From the NCBI GenBank assembly GCA_010015805.1, contig ML978132.1, positions 844,226-908,225 of the forward strand: 64,000 bases of DNA. The letters are read 5' to 3'. The number at the start of each line of letters is the position of its first letter. The stretch's first letter is position 1. Position numbers and translations under genes: made by a program. This document shows, one piece after another, positions 30,690 through 41,859 of the stretch. Source of the stretch: Rhizodiscina lignyota (lineage: Eukaryota; Ascomycota; Dothideomycetes; Aulographales; Rhizodiscinaceae). The notes below the pieces were generated by a model. The model searched no databases. It was given only the letters and a program-made list of their open reading frames with translations, and was not told the DNA's origin.

Positions 30690-32339
30690 ATGTCTTTACA
30701 ATCTCTCTATCAATATCGGAAGCTACAAAAACTTGTTCGGGAACAGCTGCAGTCGACCGATCGTAATGCCATCACTGCTTCTGACAATGCGAATGCGCAG
30801 AAAGATGAGCTCTCCAAGGAGTCGGATCTGGAAAAGCAAACAGACATTCCAACGTTACCGGCTCCACTTCCAAACAGTACTTCTATTTCCTCATCTGACG
30901 CTACCGGCGAACCCACCTTCATCATTGTTCAATTCGACGGACCAGACGACGAAATGAATCCCCAAAACTGGTCCTTGACGAAGAAAATTTGCACCACACT
31001 TCTCGCACTTTCGTCCGGTATTGCAGGTGCTTGGGCATCCGGCAATGACTCTACCATCATACCACAAGCCAAAGAAGCCTTTGGGGTGAGCGACGTTACC
31101 GAGTCTCTCTCCACCGGCCTCTACTTGGTTGCTTTTGGCTTGGGAGCTTTGTTCAGCGGACCATTTTCGGAGACCATTGGCAGAAACCCAGTATACATCA
31201 TTACGTTGGTGCTGTTTGGGATCTGTATCATGATCGCTGGTCTTGCACCAAATATTGGAGTTCAACTGGCTTTCCGCTTTCTCGCTGGGTGGTTCGGCTG
31301 CACAGCAATCACAATCTTTGCGGGCAGCGTCGCTGACCTCTGGCCTCCAACCCAACGAGTCTTGGTGCTCTCCCTGACGTGTGGTCTCAACTTTTGCGCA
31401 GTCTTTATCTCTCCAGTCGTCGGCGCCTTCATCGGTCAGAGCAGTGCTAGCTGGAGATGGACGGAATGGATCTCTCTCATAATAACTGGCGCCTCGACAG
31501 CCTCCATCTTCTTCTTCGCCCCCGAAACATATGGACCCCAGATTTTGTCATGGAAAGCTGCCATTCTGCGCAAGGAGACGAGAAACACTCACTTCCGCTC
31601 GAATCATGAGTTGAAACTAGAACCGTTGTCGCGCCGCTTGTATCGCAGCACATGGAGGCCATTCGACATGCTCGTACACGAACTGTCCATCGTCCTTTTT
31701 ACAATTTACTTGTCAGTGTTGTATATTGTCGCGTTCACATTCCTCACCGGATACACTTATATCTTCGGAGACATCTACCACATGTCGCAAGGTGCAGTTG
31801 GGCTCTGCTTCCTCAGCCTTGTCGTTGGTATCATCGTGGCCGGCGCAATTTCGGTTCCCCTGCACTTCCACTACAACCACAATCTGCGCATCGCCAAATC
31901 AAAGGGACAATCACACCTCCCAGCAGAAGACCGACTCTGGTTTGCCATCATCACCGCACCCTGCCTTCCCATTGCCTTATTTTGGATGGCGTGGACCTTA
32001 TACCATTCGATAAGCTTCTGGAGCAGTCTCGTTGCGAGTTCCTTGGTCGGAATTGCCTTTCTTGGCATCTTCATCGCATCGTATCTGTATATGATTGACA
32101 CGTTCGATTCGTTTGCTGGAAGCGCACTCGCTATTGGTGCTGTTATTAGATACGTGGCTGCTGGGGCGATGATTCCGGTTTCGATTCCGATGTATGAGAA
32201 CTTGGGCGTACACTGGACTCTGACGCTGCTGGGCTGCATCAGTCTCATTCTAACTCCGGTGCCGTTCGTAATGTGGAAGTTTGGATACGCTATCAGGAAG
32301 AGGAGTAGAGCAGCCAGCAAGAAGGCTCTCGTTGAATAG
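30690..32339 (+). CDS. MFS drug:H+ antiporter (DHA1, polyamine/multidrug type)
   Basis: Single-exon, 549 aa from the first ATG at 30690 (frame opens with GTG at 30636). A ~90-residue hydrophilic N-terminus ends in DDEMNPQNWSLTKKICTT, the classic entry to TM1 of fungal DHA1 proteins. Motif A after TM2 is GPFSETIGRNPVYI; the TM4-5 region has FRFLAGWFGCTAITIFAGSVADLWPP. SPVVGAFIGQ with SWRWTEW is motif-C-like, and PETYGPQIL comes before the central loop. Relatives export polyamines, fluconazole-type drugs or secondary metabolites from the plasma membrane. The C-terminus is basic. No introns. Confidence 0.92.
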   Translation: MSLQSLYQYRKLQKLVREQLQSTDRNAITASDNANAQKDELSKESDLEKQTDIPTLPAPLPNSTSISSSDATGEPTFIIVQFDGPDDEMNPQNWSLTKKICTTLLALSSGIAGAWASGNDSTIIPQAKEAFGVSDVTESLSTGLYLVAFGLGALFSGPFSETIGRNPVYIITLVLFGICIMIAGLAPNIGVQLAFRFLAGWFGCTAITIFAGSVADLWPPTQRVLVLSLTCGLNFCAVFISPVVGAFIGQSSASWRWTEWISLIITGASTASIFFFAPETYGPQILSWKAAILRKETRNTHFRSNHELKLEPLSRRLYRSTWRPFDMLVHELSIVLFTIYLSVLYIVAFTFLTGYTYIFGDIYHMSQGAVGLCFLSLVVGIIVAGAISVPLHFHYNHNLRIAKSKGQSHLPAEDRLWFAIITAPCLPIALFWMAWTLYHSISFWSSLVASSLVGIAFLGIFIASYLYMIDTFDSFAGSALAIGAVIRYVAAGAMIPVSIPMYENLGVHWTLTLLGCISLILTPVPFVMWKFGYAIRKRSRAASKKALVE

Positions 32340-32788
32340 AGTGAGCAAGGTTCCCGGGGAAAACCTGCGTGAATCTTTGATGTTGCTCAATCTGTTGAAG
32401 AAGATTCGAGAAGGTCTGGAGAGTTGTCGGAAGAGAGGAAATAGTAGGTAGAGAGGACAAAATTGCATAGCTCATTCGTTCCTTAGTTATTCAGGTTGTG
32501 GCACCATGTTTGTGTTCCCAATCGAACGGTCGCCCCCACATTTCTTCACCTTCTATGTGTTTGGTATCGATCATTGCACTGTATATGGAAGGTGGTGCAT
32601 GAAAGGTGATAACTGTGTTAAGGGGTGTTGCTTGTGATTGGAATCTTGAAGTTGACGCCTCACTTGACCAAACTCGGACTCCTCCAAACGATACAGGCAC
32701 ACTAACACTACCCAGCGCACATCTCTTATAAAATGCGGAGAACCCCATTACTACAAACACCTCCATTTCCAGCTCAGAAATTTACAAC
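32340..32788. other. Intergenic region, presumed promoter of the 190-aa gene
   Basis: About 450 bp. No gene-like frame, repeat or RNA recognised. Confidence 0.45.
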
Positions 32789-33361
32789 ATGACGTTCACA
32801 AAACGAATCTTCGGTCGCAGGGAGTTTTGGAATCGAGCCAATCCTCTCCAGTTCCCAACTGATTGTCGAGTCGAGGGCATCTCCATCATGTGGAACAGAT
32901 CTTCAGCAGCCGAAGTGGAAATCGACAAAAGCCTGGTACGCGAGAAACTGGAAGAAGTGCGGGAGATTACGTTGGGCGGAGAGTGTTATCAATGCGGCAA
33001 GGTTTACTACGTGAACACCGGATTTCTCAGAAGCGGAAACGATGAGCTTACCGAAGCAATCAGGATGGCCAAGATCCACGCAATTTGGAGAAATCCGGGT
33101 AGCCTAAATCCGAATGACGTTCTTTTCGTAATCTGCTGGCACCATGGACAAACGGACCGCAATGAATTCGGCAAGAAGTGGTGGGGAGAGCTATTCAGAC
33201 CGTGGAACTTCAAACCGCCTGTTCTGTTCTCTGACTTTGACGAAGGAGGCTTCCACGATGTTGTGACAGGAATGGAGATGACATCGCAGACTGAGAACTT
33301 TCGATTGGGGATCGAATCAGACCGAGAGTGCGGTTGGAAACCGATATTGCCAAAGGAGTGA
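32789..33361 (+). CDS. Hypothetical 190-aa protein
   Basis: ATG at 32789, no intron, no signal peptide or membrane segment. The sequence is not low-complexity and has a globular composition rich in Trp and Phe (KKWWGELFRPWNF). One CYQC motif sits near residue 67, followed by VYYVNTGFLRSGNDELTEAIRM; a VICWHHGQTDRNEFG stretch lies near residue 113. I recognise no family. The frame is the longest in its interval and has no competing overlapping ORF of similar quality except an antisense shadow, so it is probably a real lineage-restricted gene, but expression evidence would be needed. Confidence 0.55.
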   Translation: MTFTKRIFGRREFWNRANPLQFPTDCRVEGISIMWNRSSAAEVEIDKSLVREKLEEVREITLGGECYQCGKVYYVNTGFLRSGNDELTEAIRMAKIHAIWRNPGSLNPNDVLFVICWHHGQTDRNEFGKKWWGELFRPWNFKPPVLFSDFDEGGFHDVVTGMEMTSQTENFRLGIESDRECGWKPILPKE

Positions 33362-33706
33362 AGGCGGCAAAGCCTGGAACTTTGACATGCCGGATCGCTC
33401 CCAGAATCGAATTTCGGTGGCCTTTTCTGACTGCTCATGACTCTACAATGCTAGCACGCGTCATTTCTCGTTTTGGTGAGAGGGCGTCAAAGCGTTACGG
33501 CGCCACTACCATATAGCGAAGAAGCAACGACTAATCGGGTATATGTGCCTGCTCAACTTTAATGCTAGCACACACAATGCATATTCTGTCATTACTTATG
33601 CCATGTCACAGTTCACAACTTGCGCGAGGGTTGTTGCGATTGGCCACATCGTCTGTCGCGTGTTGATGACACTGCGCGTATCTGCTCCTCCAAATAATAC
33701 TGCCGC
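33362..33706. other. Convergent 3' intergenic region
   Basis: 345 bp between the convergent 190-aa gene and the Zn2Cys6 gene. No feature recognised. Confidence 0.5.
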
Positions 33707-35821
33707 TCACACCAGACCAGGACCTTCAAATGCGGTGAGATCCATATCACCCAGTTCTCCCCCAAAGAAGGGCTCAGCACCAAAGCCGATGCTGCTGCTG
33801 TATTGCAGTGCTTCCCAGTACTCTGACTTTTTGATGCTCCCATTGAGGACAGGGCACATTGAACCATGCTGCCGCTGTTGACTTGCAGCCTGGGAGTCTC
33901 GCTTAGCAGCTGATACAGATTCATCATACTCTTCCCGCAGTATTTTCAACACAGACTTGAACAGAAAGAAATGATCTGGTGCGGCTCTATCTCCATCAAC
34001 ATCCCCCGCAACCTTGCTTGTGGTGGTGAGTTCTTGCATGCGGTAGCATATGCTCTCAATGATCATGCCAAAGCGAGCTTCTTTCCTCGCATCCTCGTCG
34101 TCCCACTGTGGTGCGGAAGGAATGCGGAAGCAGAGCGTTGACATGATCTTTACTGCATTGATCAGCTGCGCCCACTCGACGAATGACATGTTGAGGTATT
34201 CGGATAGATGGAAAGACAGAAGAGTGTCAAAGTACGCTCTTGTCGCCTTGAAGCATCGTGATAATAGTGTGAGACGCAGTGTCTGGGTATCTGCGGGTGA
34301 GGTACTCAGACGATCCGGGGGGAAGTCTTCGGAAAGGGCAATAGCATTGATTTGCATTTCAGCATAGTGTCTGGCCAGCTGCCAAGATGCTGGGGCAATA
34401 TGTCAGCAACTCCGCACATGGAATATCCTGGCGTTGATTACGAACATGTTTGTTGTGTTTCCGGATCAATGTATTCAAGAACTGAAATCAATTCTTTGTG
34501 CATGGAGTCGCCGGCGCAAAACGCCGAGAACTGATCGAACTGATGATCTCGGATACTCATATCGGCGTGCTCAACTGATTGCTGAAGCATCACATATGCA
34601 CTGATCTGTTGGCCCACACCATAATCGGCCCCCGAAAAGTATGACCACTCATTTCTACATTTAGCGGCCCACTTGGAGTATGGGAGATTGTTTGCTCGGC
34701 GAAAACACACTGCGATGCTTTCACATTCAATCAGCGTTGGCTGGAAGATGGTTACAGCTATGGACTCACGCGGAAGAGAGATAGTAACACCCAAGATATG
34801 CTGCCTGTGTCATCCGAATGAAGCTGGCCTTGTCTTGATCAACTGTTGCAGAGGCAAGTTCACGGGGGTTTGGAGATTCGTTGAAGTGGAGGTCGATAAT
34901 CATAGAAATAGCGATCTGCAGTACCTGAAAGATTTGTCGACTGTGAGGTCTCAAGTGCATTGGATACCTTCAATGCAAGAATTTAGCATATAAGCGTGCA
35001 AGAAAAGGGGCCTAAGCAATCCGGAGCAGCTCACCAGGCAATCTGGACAAGAATGCCTTGAATAAGGTCCAAGCTCTTCTCCCCGTTGGTGACCGCTCTC
35101 TCAGCCAGCACACGGAGAAATTCGGCATGGAGGTGAACATTTAGGGTCACTTCATGCAACGTCATGGCTGAGAGGATGCCGAGGAGGAGGAACGGATGAT
35201 CTTGTTTCATCTGCTGCACAGTCCAGCCTTGAGGGAGAGGGACAAACGGGAAGTAACTGCGGAGTCGCTCATACTTGCGCAAGTACCGTTCCACATCAGA
35301 AGGCTCTAGCGACTGTGGAATGTGGGATCCGAGATTGGGCTTATCCGAGCGCGGACTGGTAGAGGAAACTGTCCCAGATTGGGACCCAGAACCTGAATCG
35401 GATGGCACATTCCCTCGAAACAGTCGAAGAACAACGTTTCGGTGGAACCAATCCAAGCTATTCACTACCTCGGCGGAGGCCCTCGAAGCGCTTGAGTCGA
35501 CAGTATCACCCTTCTGTGTGGGCTGTTCGTGGTCCGATGGATGTTCTGCCCCTGTGGAAGAAAGTTCGCGTCGCCGCCTCTGAGCATACGGTGTCCGCCT
35601 TTGCTTAGAGGCACTTGCATATGTACAGGTATGGCCTGTTACAGAGCAACTGGTTCGAATTCAGCCAATGAAGAGGAAGCAGAGTCAGCATCGAACCTCC
35701 GGCACGTAGGAGATTGTTCGCTTGGGAGGCAGCGAGCCTTTCGAGCACGGCAGCGATCGCACGCACGAGAGATACGTGGAGCAGGACAGGTCGACGATAT
35801 AGAGGAGTTGACAGAGCTCAT
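33707..35821 (-). CDS. Zn2Cys6 transcription factor, five exons
   Basis: Exons 35821-35697, 35649-35035, 34967-34770, 34717-34446 and 34389-33707, total 1893 nt, 630 aa. The first intron (47 nt) splits the zinc cluster: exon 1 carries ACDRCRARKARCLPSEQSPTC, and splicing at AG/GTTCGA..CCAG adds R-S-C-x6-C, completing C-x2-C-x6-C-x8-C-x2-C-x6-C. Without splicing the fifth and sixth Cys are lost and the frame stops, so the join is well supported. A basic tail (SKQRRTPYAQRRRRE) follows. Exons 2-4 hold a fungal-specific middle region (HPFLLLGILSAMTLHE, FQVLQIAISMIIDLHFNE, YLGCYYLSS). The first and fourth introns use GTTCGA/GTTCGT donors. Divergent from the HD-domain gene, 406 bp away; a candidate regulator of the adjacent oxidoreductase genes. 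Confidence 0.87.
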
Positions 35822-36227
35822 GATTGTCTCGATTTCCGCGCTGCGGAAGAAAGTTGAGAGAGACGATGTGACGTCTTTGAGGCCGGCGTTGATGATGACT
35901 TTGGCCGACCAGATCGGAAGGAAAGTTTTGACGACCTCCGAAGAGGCGGAAGGGAATGTTTAGCGGCTGTCTCCCGACTCTGCAGGAACGCAACGCCGCC
36001 GGAAGAGCATGAATTGCACAACAATCGCCTCACGAGTATCAAGTAATCTGAGATATCTCTCACACTTGATGATCCGAGTATCGTGGCGATCAGCCTCGGT
36101 CGTTTGATGTATATATACGTCCTCAAATATGGCGTCTCATCTCCACATCCGTGCTAACATTTTATCGTAAGTCGACCATTTTAATCTCTTCAATATTAAG
36201 TCCTTTCTTTGGGCCATAAGGTCCACT
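35822..36227. promoter_or_regulatory. Divergent promoter between Zn2Cys6 regulator and HD-domain gene
   Basis: 406 bp. A TATA-like GTATATATAC lies about 115 bp upstream of the HD-domain start on plus. Likely shared promoter region. Confidence 0.5.
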
Positions 36228-36986
36228 ATGGCCTCTTCAATTCTCCCAACGAAGGTCATTGCGGGCGTGACAGTCGTCGATACGCCCTTGGTCCGCGCCG
36301 CTCAGGAATACGCCCGCGCACACGGCGATGACATGACTTTCAATCACGTCATGCGTTCTTGGCTCTTCGGCGTCATCATCTATCACAAACTGAGAGCTAA
36401 AGACGCTTTCCCATCTGTCGATCTGGAGGTTCATGCCTTGAGCGCGATCTTGCATGATCTTGGTTGGGATACTACGGGAGAGCTCATTTCCAACGACAAG
36501 CGCTTCGAGGTCGACGGAGCGATTGCAGCTAAGAATTGGATCAAAGAGAGGCAAGAAAATGGAATGGCGAAAGACTGGGATGAGCACAAATTGCAGCTCG
36601 TTTGGGATGCTATTGCTCTTCACACCACTCCCTCAATTGCAGCATACAAACAGGCAGAGGTTTCTCTCTGCGGTCTGGGAATCGTTACCGACTTTCAAGG
36701 CCCCTACTCTGATCCTACGCAGATGACAACTTGGGATGAATTCAATGCAGTGAAGGCAGAATTTCCGCGGCTCGATCTGGCTGGCGGGATTCGGAAGATG
36801 ATGTGTGGCTTTTGCAAGACAAAGCCCCAGACAACATACGGTTCGAATCTCTTTGCCGTCCTGCTAGAGGATCTAGCTAACCTTGGTGCAGACACCTTTA
36901 TGATGGCTTTTGGGAGGAAGCATGTTGAAGGCTACAAGACGGATGGAAATCTTTCTATCGATATAATGGACAACTGTATCGAATGA
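36228..36986 (+). CDS. HD-domain hydrolase, cyanamide-hydratase-like
   Basis: Single-exon, 252 aa, ATG at 36228. The metal-binding HD pattern is visible: FNHVMRSW (first His), LHALSAILHDLG-like segment HALSAILHDLGWD (His-Asp pair), FEVDGAIAAKNWI and IALHTTPSIAAY (later His). The layout, with an N-terminal LVRAAQEYARAH helix and a central DFQGP segment, matches the fungal cyanamide-hydratase/Ddi2-type HD family. Known members hydrate cyanamide to urea, while many act on unknown small molecules. No targeting signal. Its divergent pairing with a Zn2Cys6 regulator suggests inducible expression. Confidence 0.85.
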   Translation: MASSILPTKVIAGVTVVDTPLVRAAQEYARAHGDDMTFNHVMRSWLFGVIIYHKLRAKDAFPSVDLEVHALSAILHDLGWDTTGELISNDKRFEVDGAIAAKNWIKERQENGMAKDWDEHKLQLVWDAIALHTTPSIAAYKQAEVSLCGLGIVTDFQGPYSDPTQMTTWDEFNAVKAEFPRLDLAGGIRKMMCGFCKTKPQTTYGSNLFAVLLEDLANLGADTFMMAFGRKHVEGYKTDGNLSIDIMDNCIE

Positions 36987-37165
36987 TGGAGCATGTGCAC
37001 ATTCTTGGCTCATGTTTGGAAATATTTTCTAGCATTGCAACGAGGCTCCCTGATCCATTGAAAAATAGAAAGTTCAGAACCAAATTCCTGCCAATTCGTT
37101 GCAATCGATGTGTGACTCATACCTTCATGACAACAGTCATTTAGTTGACAGGAACGTTGCCCCTA

Positions 37166-37820
37166 ATGAATTGTGGCATTGCAGGTAATTATCTCATATC
37201 ACACTTCACTGCTTTTTCAAAGTTCAGGACGTCTCGCACGCTTAACGAGTCAACGGCGTGTTAGAGCTTCACATGTTGACATACAATCTAGGTTCAGCAA
37301 CTCGAAGCTAGCGAAATCAGTTGCATCCAACGTCTCGAACTTCACACGCCTATCCATCGATGATATAATTGCGACTCGTCACGGAATATACGGCGCCGAC
37401 TGCCCTGCAGATCCTGATGTATACCAGGATTACCAGGAGGAGGCAGACGACATCTTCATGGACAGCTTCCGGAGTCATCTTATCAACAAGCAAGACGTTG
37501 TACTTGACAGGGCATTCTATGACAAGAACGACAGAGACAAGTGCAAAAGGATGGTAGAAGAGACCGAAGCGCGATGGGTGCTTGTGTATTTGATGGCTGA
37601 GAAGGAGGTGCTCTGGCAGAGAATCTGTGAGAGGAGCCAGGCAGAGAAGATCGCGGACTCGGCGTTGAATATAAGTCGACAACTATTCGAGATATATTGG
37701 GTGGCGTTTCAGGCGCCTGTTGGTGAGGGTGAGTTGATACTGGACGTGGAGACTGGACAAGATAAGGCGACCAGGCCTCCTCGAGTATGTGAGCATGGCC
37801 ATTGCGATCACAGCTATTGA
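37166..37820 (+). CDS. P-loop kinase-like (AAA_33 family) protein with degraded N-terminal nucleotide-binding site
   Basis: Proposed exons 37166-37184 and 37228-37820 (intron 43 nt, GTAATT..TTCAG), 203 aa. From about residue 35 the sequence fits small P-loop kinases of the AAA_33 type: LAKSVAS...FTRLSIDDI, HGIYGADCPADPDVYQDYQEEAD, VVLDRAFYDKNDRDKCKRMVEE, WVLVYL and QLFEIYWVAFQAPVGEGE. The Walker A that should precede LAKSV is missing: MNCGIAG and SNSKLAKSV look like its two halves, separated by about 25 unrelated residues. Either the first intron is mis-modelled, a Walker A exon has been disrupted, or this is a young pseudogene. Alternative starts at GTG 37173 change nothing. Convergent with the BVMO gene. 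Confidence 0.6.
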
Positions 37821-38143
37821 ATTCCAAAGAGTGAAGGAATGCCCAAAATTGCCTCATTAAAAGCATGAATCTTGGAGATGCGGAGTTCGGGGGTAATTTC
37901 CTATTTGGGAACACCAAACGTACAGTTCCGCAGGCCACATCATCGGGCAGAGTAATGGAATTTTGATGGCCATTATACCCTCTCGCTACTCTCTCAAAAC
38001 GCAGAACAATCCGCTAATCACGACATCTGGATCTTTGCGCGCCACAAAAGCTGAATAGAGATATTGGAGGAATGAATGCCTGGATCTTTCTACTTCAAGG
38101 AGAAGCGGCCAATGTCTGATAAGACTCTCAATTGCTCAAAGCA
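37821..38143. other. Convergent 3' intergenic region
   Basis: 323 bp between the kinase-like gene and the monooxygenase. No feature recognised. Confidence 0.5.
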
Positions 38144-39967
38144 TTACAGCAGTTCAAGCTCCTTATATTCTCCGGCAGTCACCTTATCGCACCTCTCCCG
38201 AAACGCAGCCGCACTACCACTATACCGCGCAATATACCGCTTCTGTTTGCCGTCAACGTTCGAGTTCACTCCCGTCATCCACGAGTCAACCTTGCTCGAC
38301 AATGTGCCTTTTCCAATGTCGATCACATACTGCGTCCACTCTTCGACCGCATCATCTGTAGGCGCGAACTTGGTCAGTTCGTGCTCTTTCATGTACCGCA
38401 GCAAGTCCGTAATCCATCCGACGCCGTATTCGATACTACGAGGCAAATTCCCAAGAAGCACGTGTGGGCCCACAATCATGGCCATGTTGGGGAAATGGTT
38501 CACGGTTATTCCGAGAAACGTTTGCGGCCCATCCGACCAGTGCTGCTTCAGCTGAAGTCCACCCTGACCACGAATATCGATCCTGTCAAAGCTCCCAGTG
38601 ATGGCATCAAATCCTGTCGCGTATATAATCAGGTCAAACTCCAGCTCCTTCTCGCTCGTCCGAATTCCCTTTTCTGTGATCCGCACAATCGGCGTCTCCT
38701 GCAAGTCCACCAGCTCAACGTTGGGTTGATTGTACACTTCAAAGTACTTTGTCTCCAGTGGGACACGCCGTGTACCAAAGCCGTGGTCCTTTGGTATCAG
38801 CTTCTCTGCGACAGTCTGATCTTTCACGCGCTGTCGAATCTTCTTTGCAACAAACCTGCTAATCTCCGCATTCGCTTTCTCGTCCTTCAGTGTATCCGCG
38901 AAGCTGCCAAGCCACAGTCCAAATCCTGGGCTGGCATATCGCTGCTCATAAAAGGCTTCGCGTTCCTCGGGACTCACATCGAATGTGTTCCGCAAGTCTG
39001 GAGTGTGAAGGAAGCAGGAGAACGTGTTTTGGCACTTCTCGAATATATCAGGATATGTCGTCTTGATCTGTGCCATCTCGTCGGAGGTGATGGGCCGGTT
39101 GTGTAGTGGGACGGACCAGTTCGGCCGGCGTTGAAAGACATGCAAATGCTGAGCAGTCTTTGCGACTTCTTGGATTGTCTGGATTCCAGTTGCACCAGTG
39201 CCGATGACAGCGACTCTCTTCCCTTCGAAACTTCTTGGGCCGTCCTTTGGCCATCTGGCAGTGTGGAATGATTGGCCTTTGAAACTGCTCAAGCCTTCAT
39301 ATCGGGGCAATGTCGGTGTCGACAGGGGTCCAATAGCAGTGACCAGGAAACGAGCGGAGAAGCTAACTTCAGATTCCAGGAAGACGTTCCAGCATCTAGC
39401 GTTGTTGTCGTAATGAGCGGCGGTCACTTTACTGTGGAACTGGACATCGCGCCGGAGATCGAATCGGTCTGCGACATGTTGGACGTATCGAAGCGTCTCT
39501 GGTTGACCAGCGAAATGTTCCGTCCACGTCCAGTGATCCAGAAGGTCTTTATCAAAAGAATAACAATATGAATAGCTTTCGGAGTCGAATCGAGCACCTG
39601 GGTAGCGGTTCCAGTACCTACAACGTGGTCAGCTCGATGCAGCACAATGCAAAACCATGATCGACAATGAAGCAGCCACTGACTGAGAACAATGATCTCG
39701 TTTGCAAGTTCTGCGTCGCAGCTCATTATTGCAGCTTCCAAAGTTAGCCGGCGAAGGGTTGAAGACTTACCAAGTTCCTCCAACATCTGACCCGGCTTCG
39801 AAAACCTTTACTTTCATTCCCAATTGACGAAGTCTGTGAAGTTGATACAGACCAGATATGCCTGCTCCAATGACAATGGCATCGAAATCCAAACCATCGT
39901 TTGAGGACTGATGCTGGATATGGCCATTGAGTCTATTTTGCACGACCTCGGTCTGCAATGCAGCCAT
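38144..39967 (-). CDS. Baeyer-Villiger monooxygenase (flavin-containing)
   Basis: Exons 39967-39771 and 39617-38144, 1671 nt, 556 aa; the 153-nt intron (GTAAGT..TTGTAG) is long for this window but joins GGTW to [17 protein letters not shown] exactly as in the family. The first Rossmann motif is [10 protein letters not shown] near residue 30 (FAD) and the second is [12 protein letters not shown] (NADPH). The Baeyer-Villiger fingerprint FxGxxxHxxxW(P) is present as [12 protein letters not shown] between them. A late [16 protein letters not shown] is also typical. It inserts oxygen into a ketone to give an ester or lactone using NADPH and O2. No membrane anchor or signal is visible. Neighbours are an SDR, a GST-like protein and another SDR, consistent with alcohol-to-ketone-to-ester catabolism or secondary metabolism. 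Confidence 0.93.
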
Positions 39968-40694
39968 GTTTGATTTGATAGAAGGAAAAAGAAGAGAATT
40001 AGATGGTTCAAATATGCTACTTAAACAACTGAAGAATTAAATAGATGCGAGAGAACCATTCATTAGATTTGTCGCAATGGATATCTCACCATAATGCTCT
40101 GATGTTGCTTCCAAAAAGGGGTGCGGGGAATATCCTAACCTCGCAACCGCGGACTACATTTATTGACCGGGCGACATATCATGCGATCGAAGAGAGTTCG
40201 AGCTCTGCCCTAGTTACGAGTTCTGCTCGCCTCAGAAAACGACAAGTGGAGGTTTCGTTGCCCTTAGCAAAGTGAATTTCTTGCATGATTTCTTTTGACT
40301 CACGCCTGCAGAATCGACTTTATTGACCGACCCGCTTGAAGGCCACTTTTGAGGCTGTGTAACTGGAGAAGTCACGTTACGTTACGTTGCACCGTCTGAT
40401 GCCCGCTTCAACCCAGCTAGCTCAATTCGTACATAATGACTTCAAGTCTTCAGTCAATCTCAGAGGCACACGCCTCCAGTCATCTGTACAGAAGCCAAAG
40501 AAGACACATATGTCCGTCTCTATTGAAACATTTCCTTGAACGCTAAAGGTTGATTTACAAGCGAGCATCATCAATATAAACATCCTTTCTGTGCCATATA
40601 GAGCCTCGATACAGTATCATTTCAATCCCACATATTTCAAGCCTTTGCGCATCCTTTCTTCCCCAAAGTCTCCATCAACGGAGATATCTTCACC
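39968..40694. promoter_or_regulatory. Divergent promoter between BVMO and SDR
   Basis: 727 bp between divergent starts at 39967 (minus) and 40695 (plus). Contains a short ACGTT-type triplet repeat near 40373-40390. Likely shared regulation of the two enzymes; inference. Confidence 0.45.
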
Positions 40695-41565
40695 ATGAGC
40701 CTACAGGATAAAGTTATCGTCATCACTGGCGGAGCGCAAAGCATAGGGCTCGAGACATGCAAAGTGCTCGTGGAAAGAGGAGCCCGCGTCTCAATTGGTG
40801 ACATTGATGTAGCCGCTATCCAAACTGCTACGAAGCATTTCGACGACAGTGGACTGAATGATCGAGTTCGCTTCACCAGAGTCGATATTGGCAATAAAGA
40901 CGAGGTTGAGTCCTGGATCAGAGATACTGTAAGCTGGGCAGGAAAACTGGATGGTGCGGCGAATATTGCAGCCATCAACGGGCCGTTCGAAGGCTGTTTA
41001 CTCAGGGAGACGCCTGACGAGCTGTTTCACAGGATTTTGCGTGTCAACATAATTGTAAGTACTCACGCAGGACAAGAAACAATGCCTGATCTCTGCTGAA
41101 GTACATTTCACAGGGAACTTTCTACTGTATGCGTGCCGAGCTGAACAATATGAAAGATGGTGGGAGCATTGTCTGTGTCTCAAGTGTGCAAGGTGTTGTT
41201 GGATGGCCGACGTCCAGCACGTACTCGATGACCAAACATGGCCTCATTGGAATGGTTCGCAGTGCTGCAAAGGAGGAGGGTCATAGGAATATTCGGATAA
41301 ATGCTGTGGCACCGTAAGCTTCTCTTCTCTTACCTGGTCCCCCGGTGGGTGCGGTTGTGTGAACTCAAGGCTCACTAACACGATCCAAAGAGGTGCAATT
41401 GACACGCGTATGGTCAATCCGCGGGACAAAAACAACATTGATACGCCAATTCACCGCATTGGTAGTCCGAGGGAAGTTGCGAATCTGATTGCATTTTTGC
41501 TGAGTGATGAAGTAGGCTTCATTACAGGAGCGACATATACAATCGATGGTGGAAAGACTTGCTGA
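40695..41565 (+). CDS. Short-chain dehydrogenase/reductase (classical SDR)
   Basis: Exons 40695-41054, 41114-41313 and 41391-41565, 735 nt, 244 aa. Introns of 59 nt (GTAAGT..CACAG) and 77 nt (GTAAGC..CAAAG) restore the frame. Motifs: cofactor TGGAQSIG near residue 11, Asp in GDID suggesting NAD(H) preference, NIAA, catalytic Ser in CVSSVQG, YSMTK for the Y-x3-K pair, and a C-terminal [13 protein letters not shown], all diagnostic of classical SDRs. It oxidises or reduces an alcohol/ketone. Divergent from the BVMO, so it could supply that enzyme's ketone substrate. Confidence 0.93.
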
Positions 41566-41859
41566 ATGATCATAAAGCTCAATGATGTCTTGTGAGCAGT
41601 TCTTGTCTGGTTGCTGAGTTGTTCGGATACATAGACAGTGGAAGTCGAATGGTAGCTGCTGCAAATGTCCAAAAGCGATGTGATTTCCGAGATCGACACT
41701 TTGCTCTATACGACCGCCGAGAACAAAGCTCGTGACATTCGACCGAAGGCAAGTGCCTTGTAGACCTGGAAACTTGTTGAAACCCTGATTCCGATTATAC
41801 TGTTGTCTGTTTCTGTTCAAACTTCTCGAAGTCCTTTCCGCTGAGCCATTGCGGAGACA

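Noticed and set aside
36838-36850. GTTCGAATC tRNA T-loop-like motif
   Set aside because: Inside the HD-domain coding sequence, with no matching A-box or cloverleaf arms around it.
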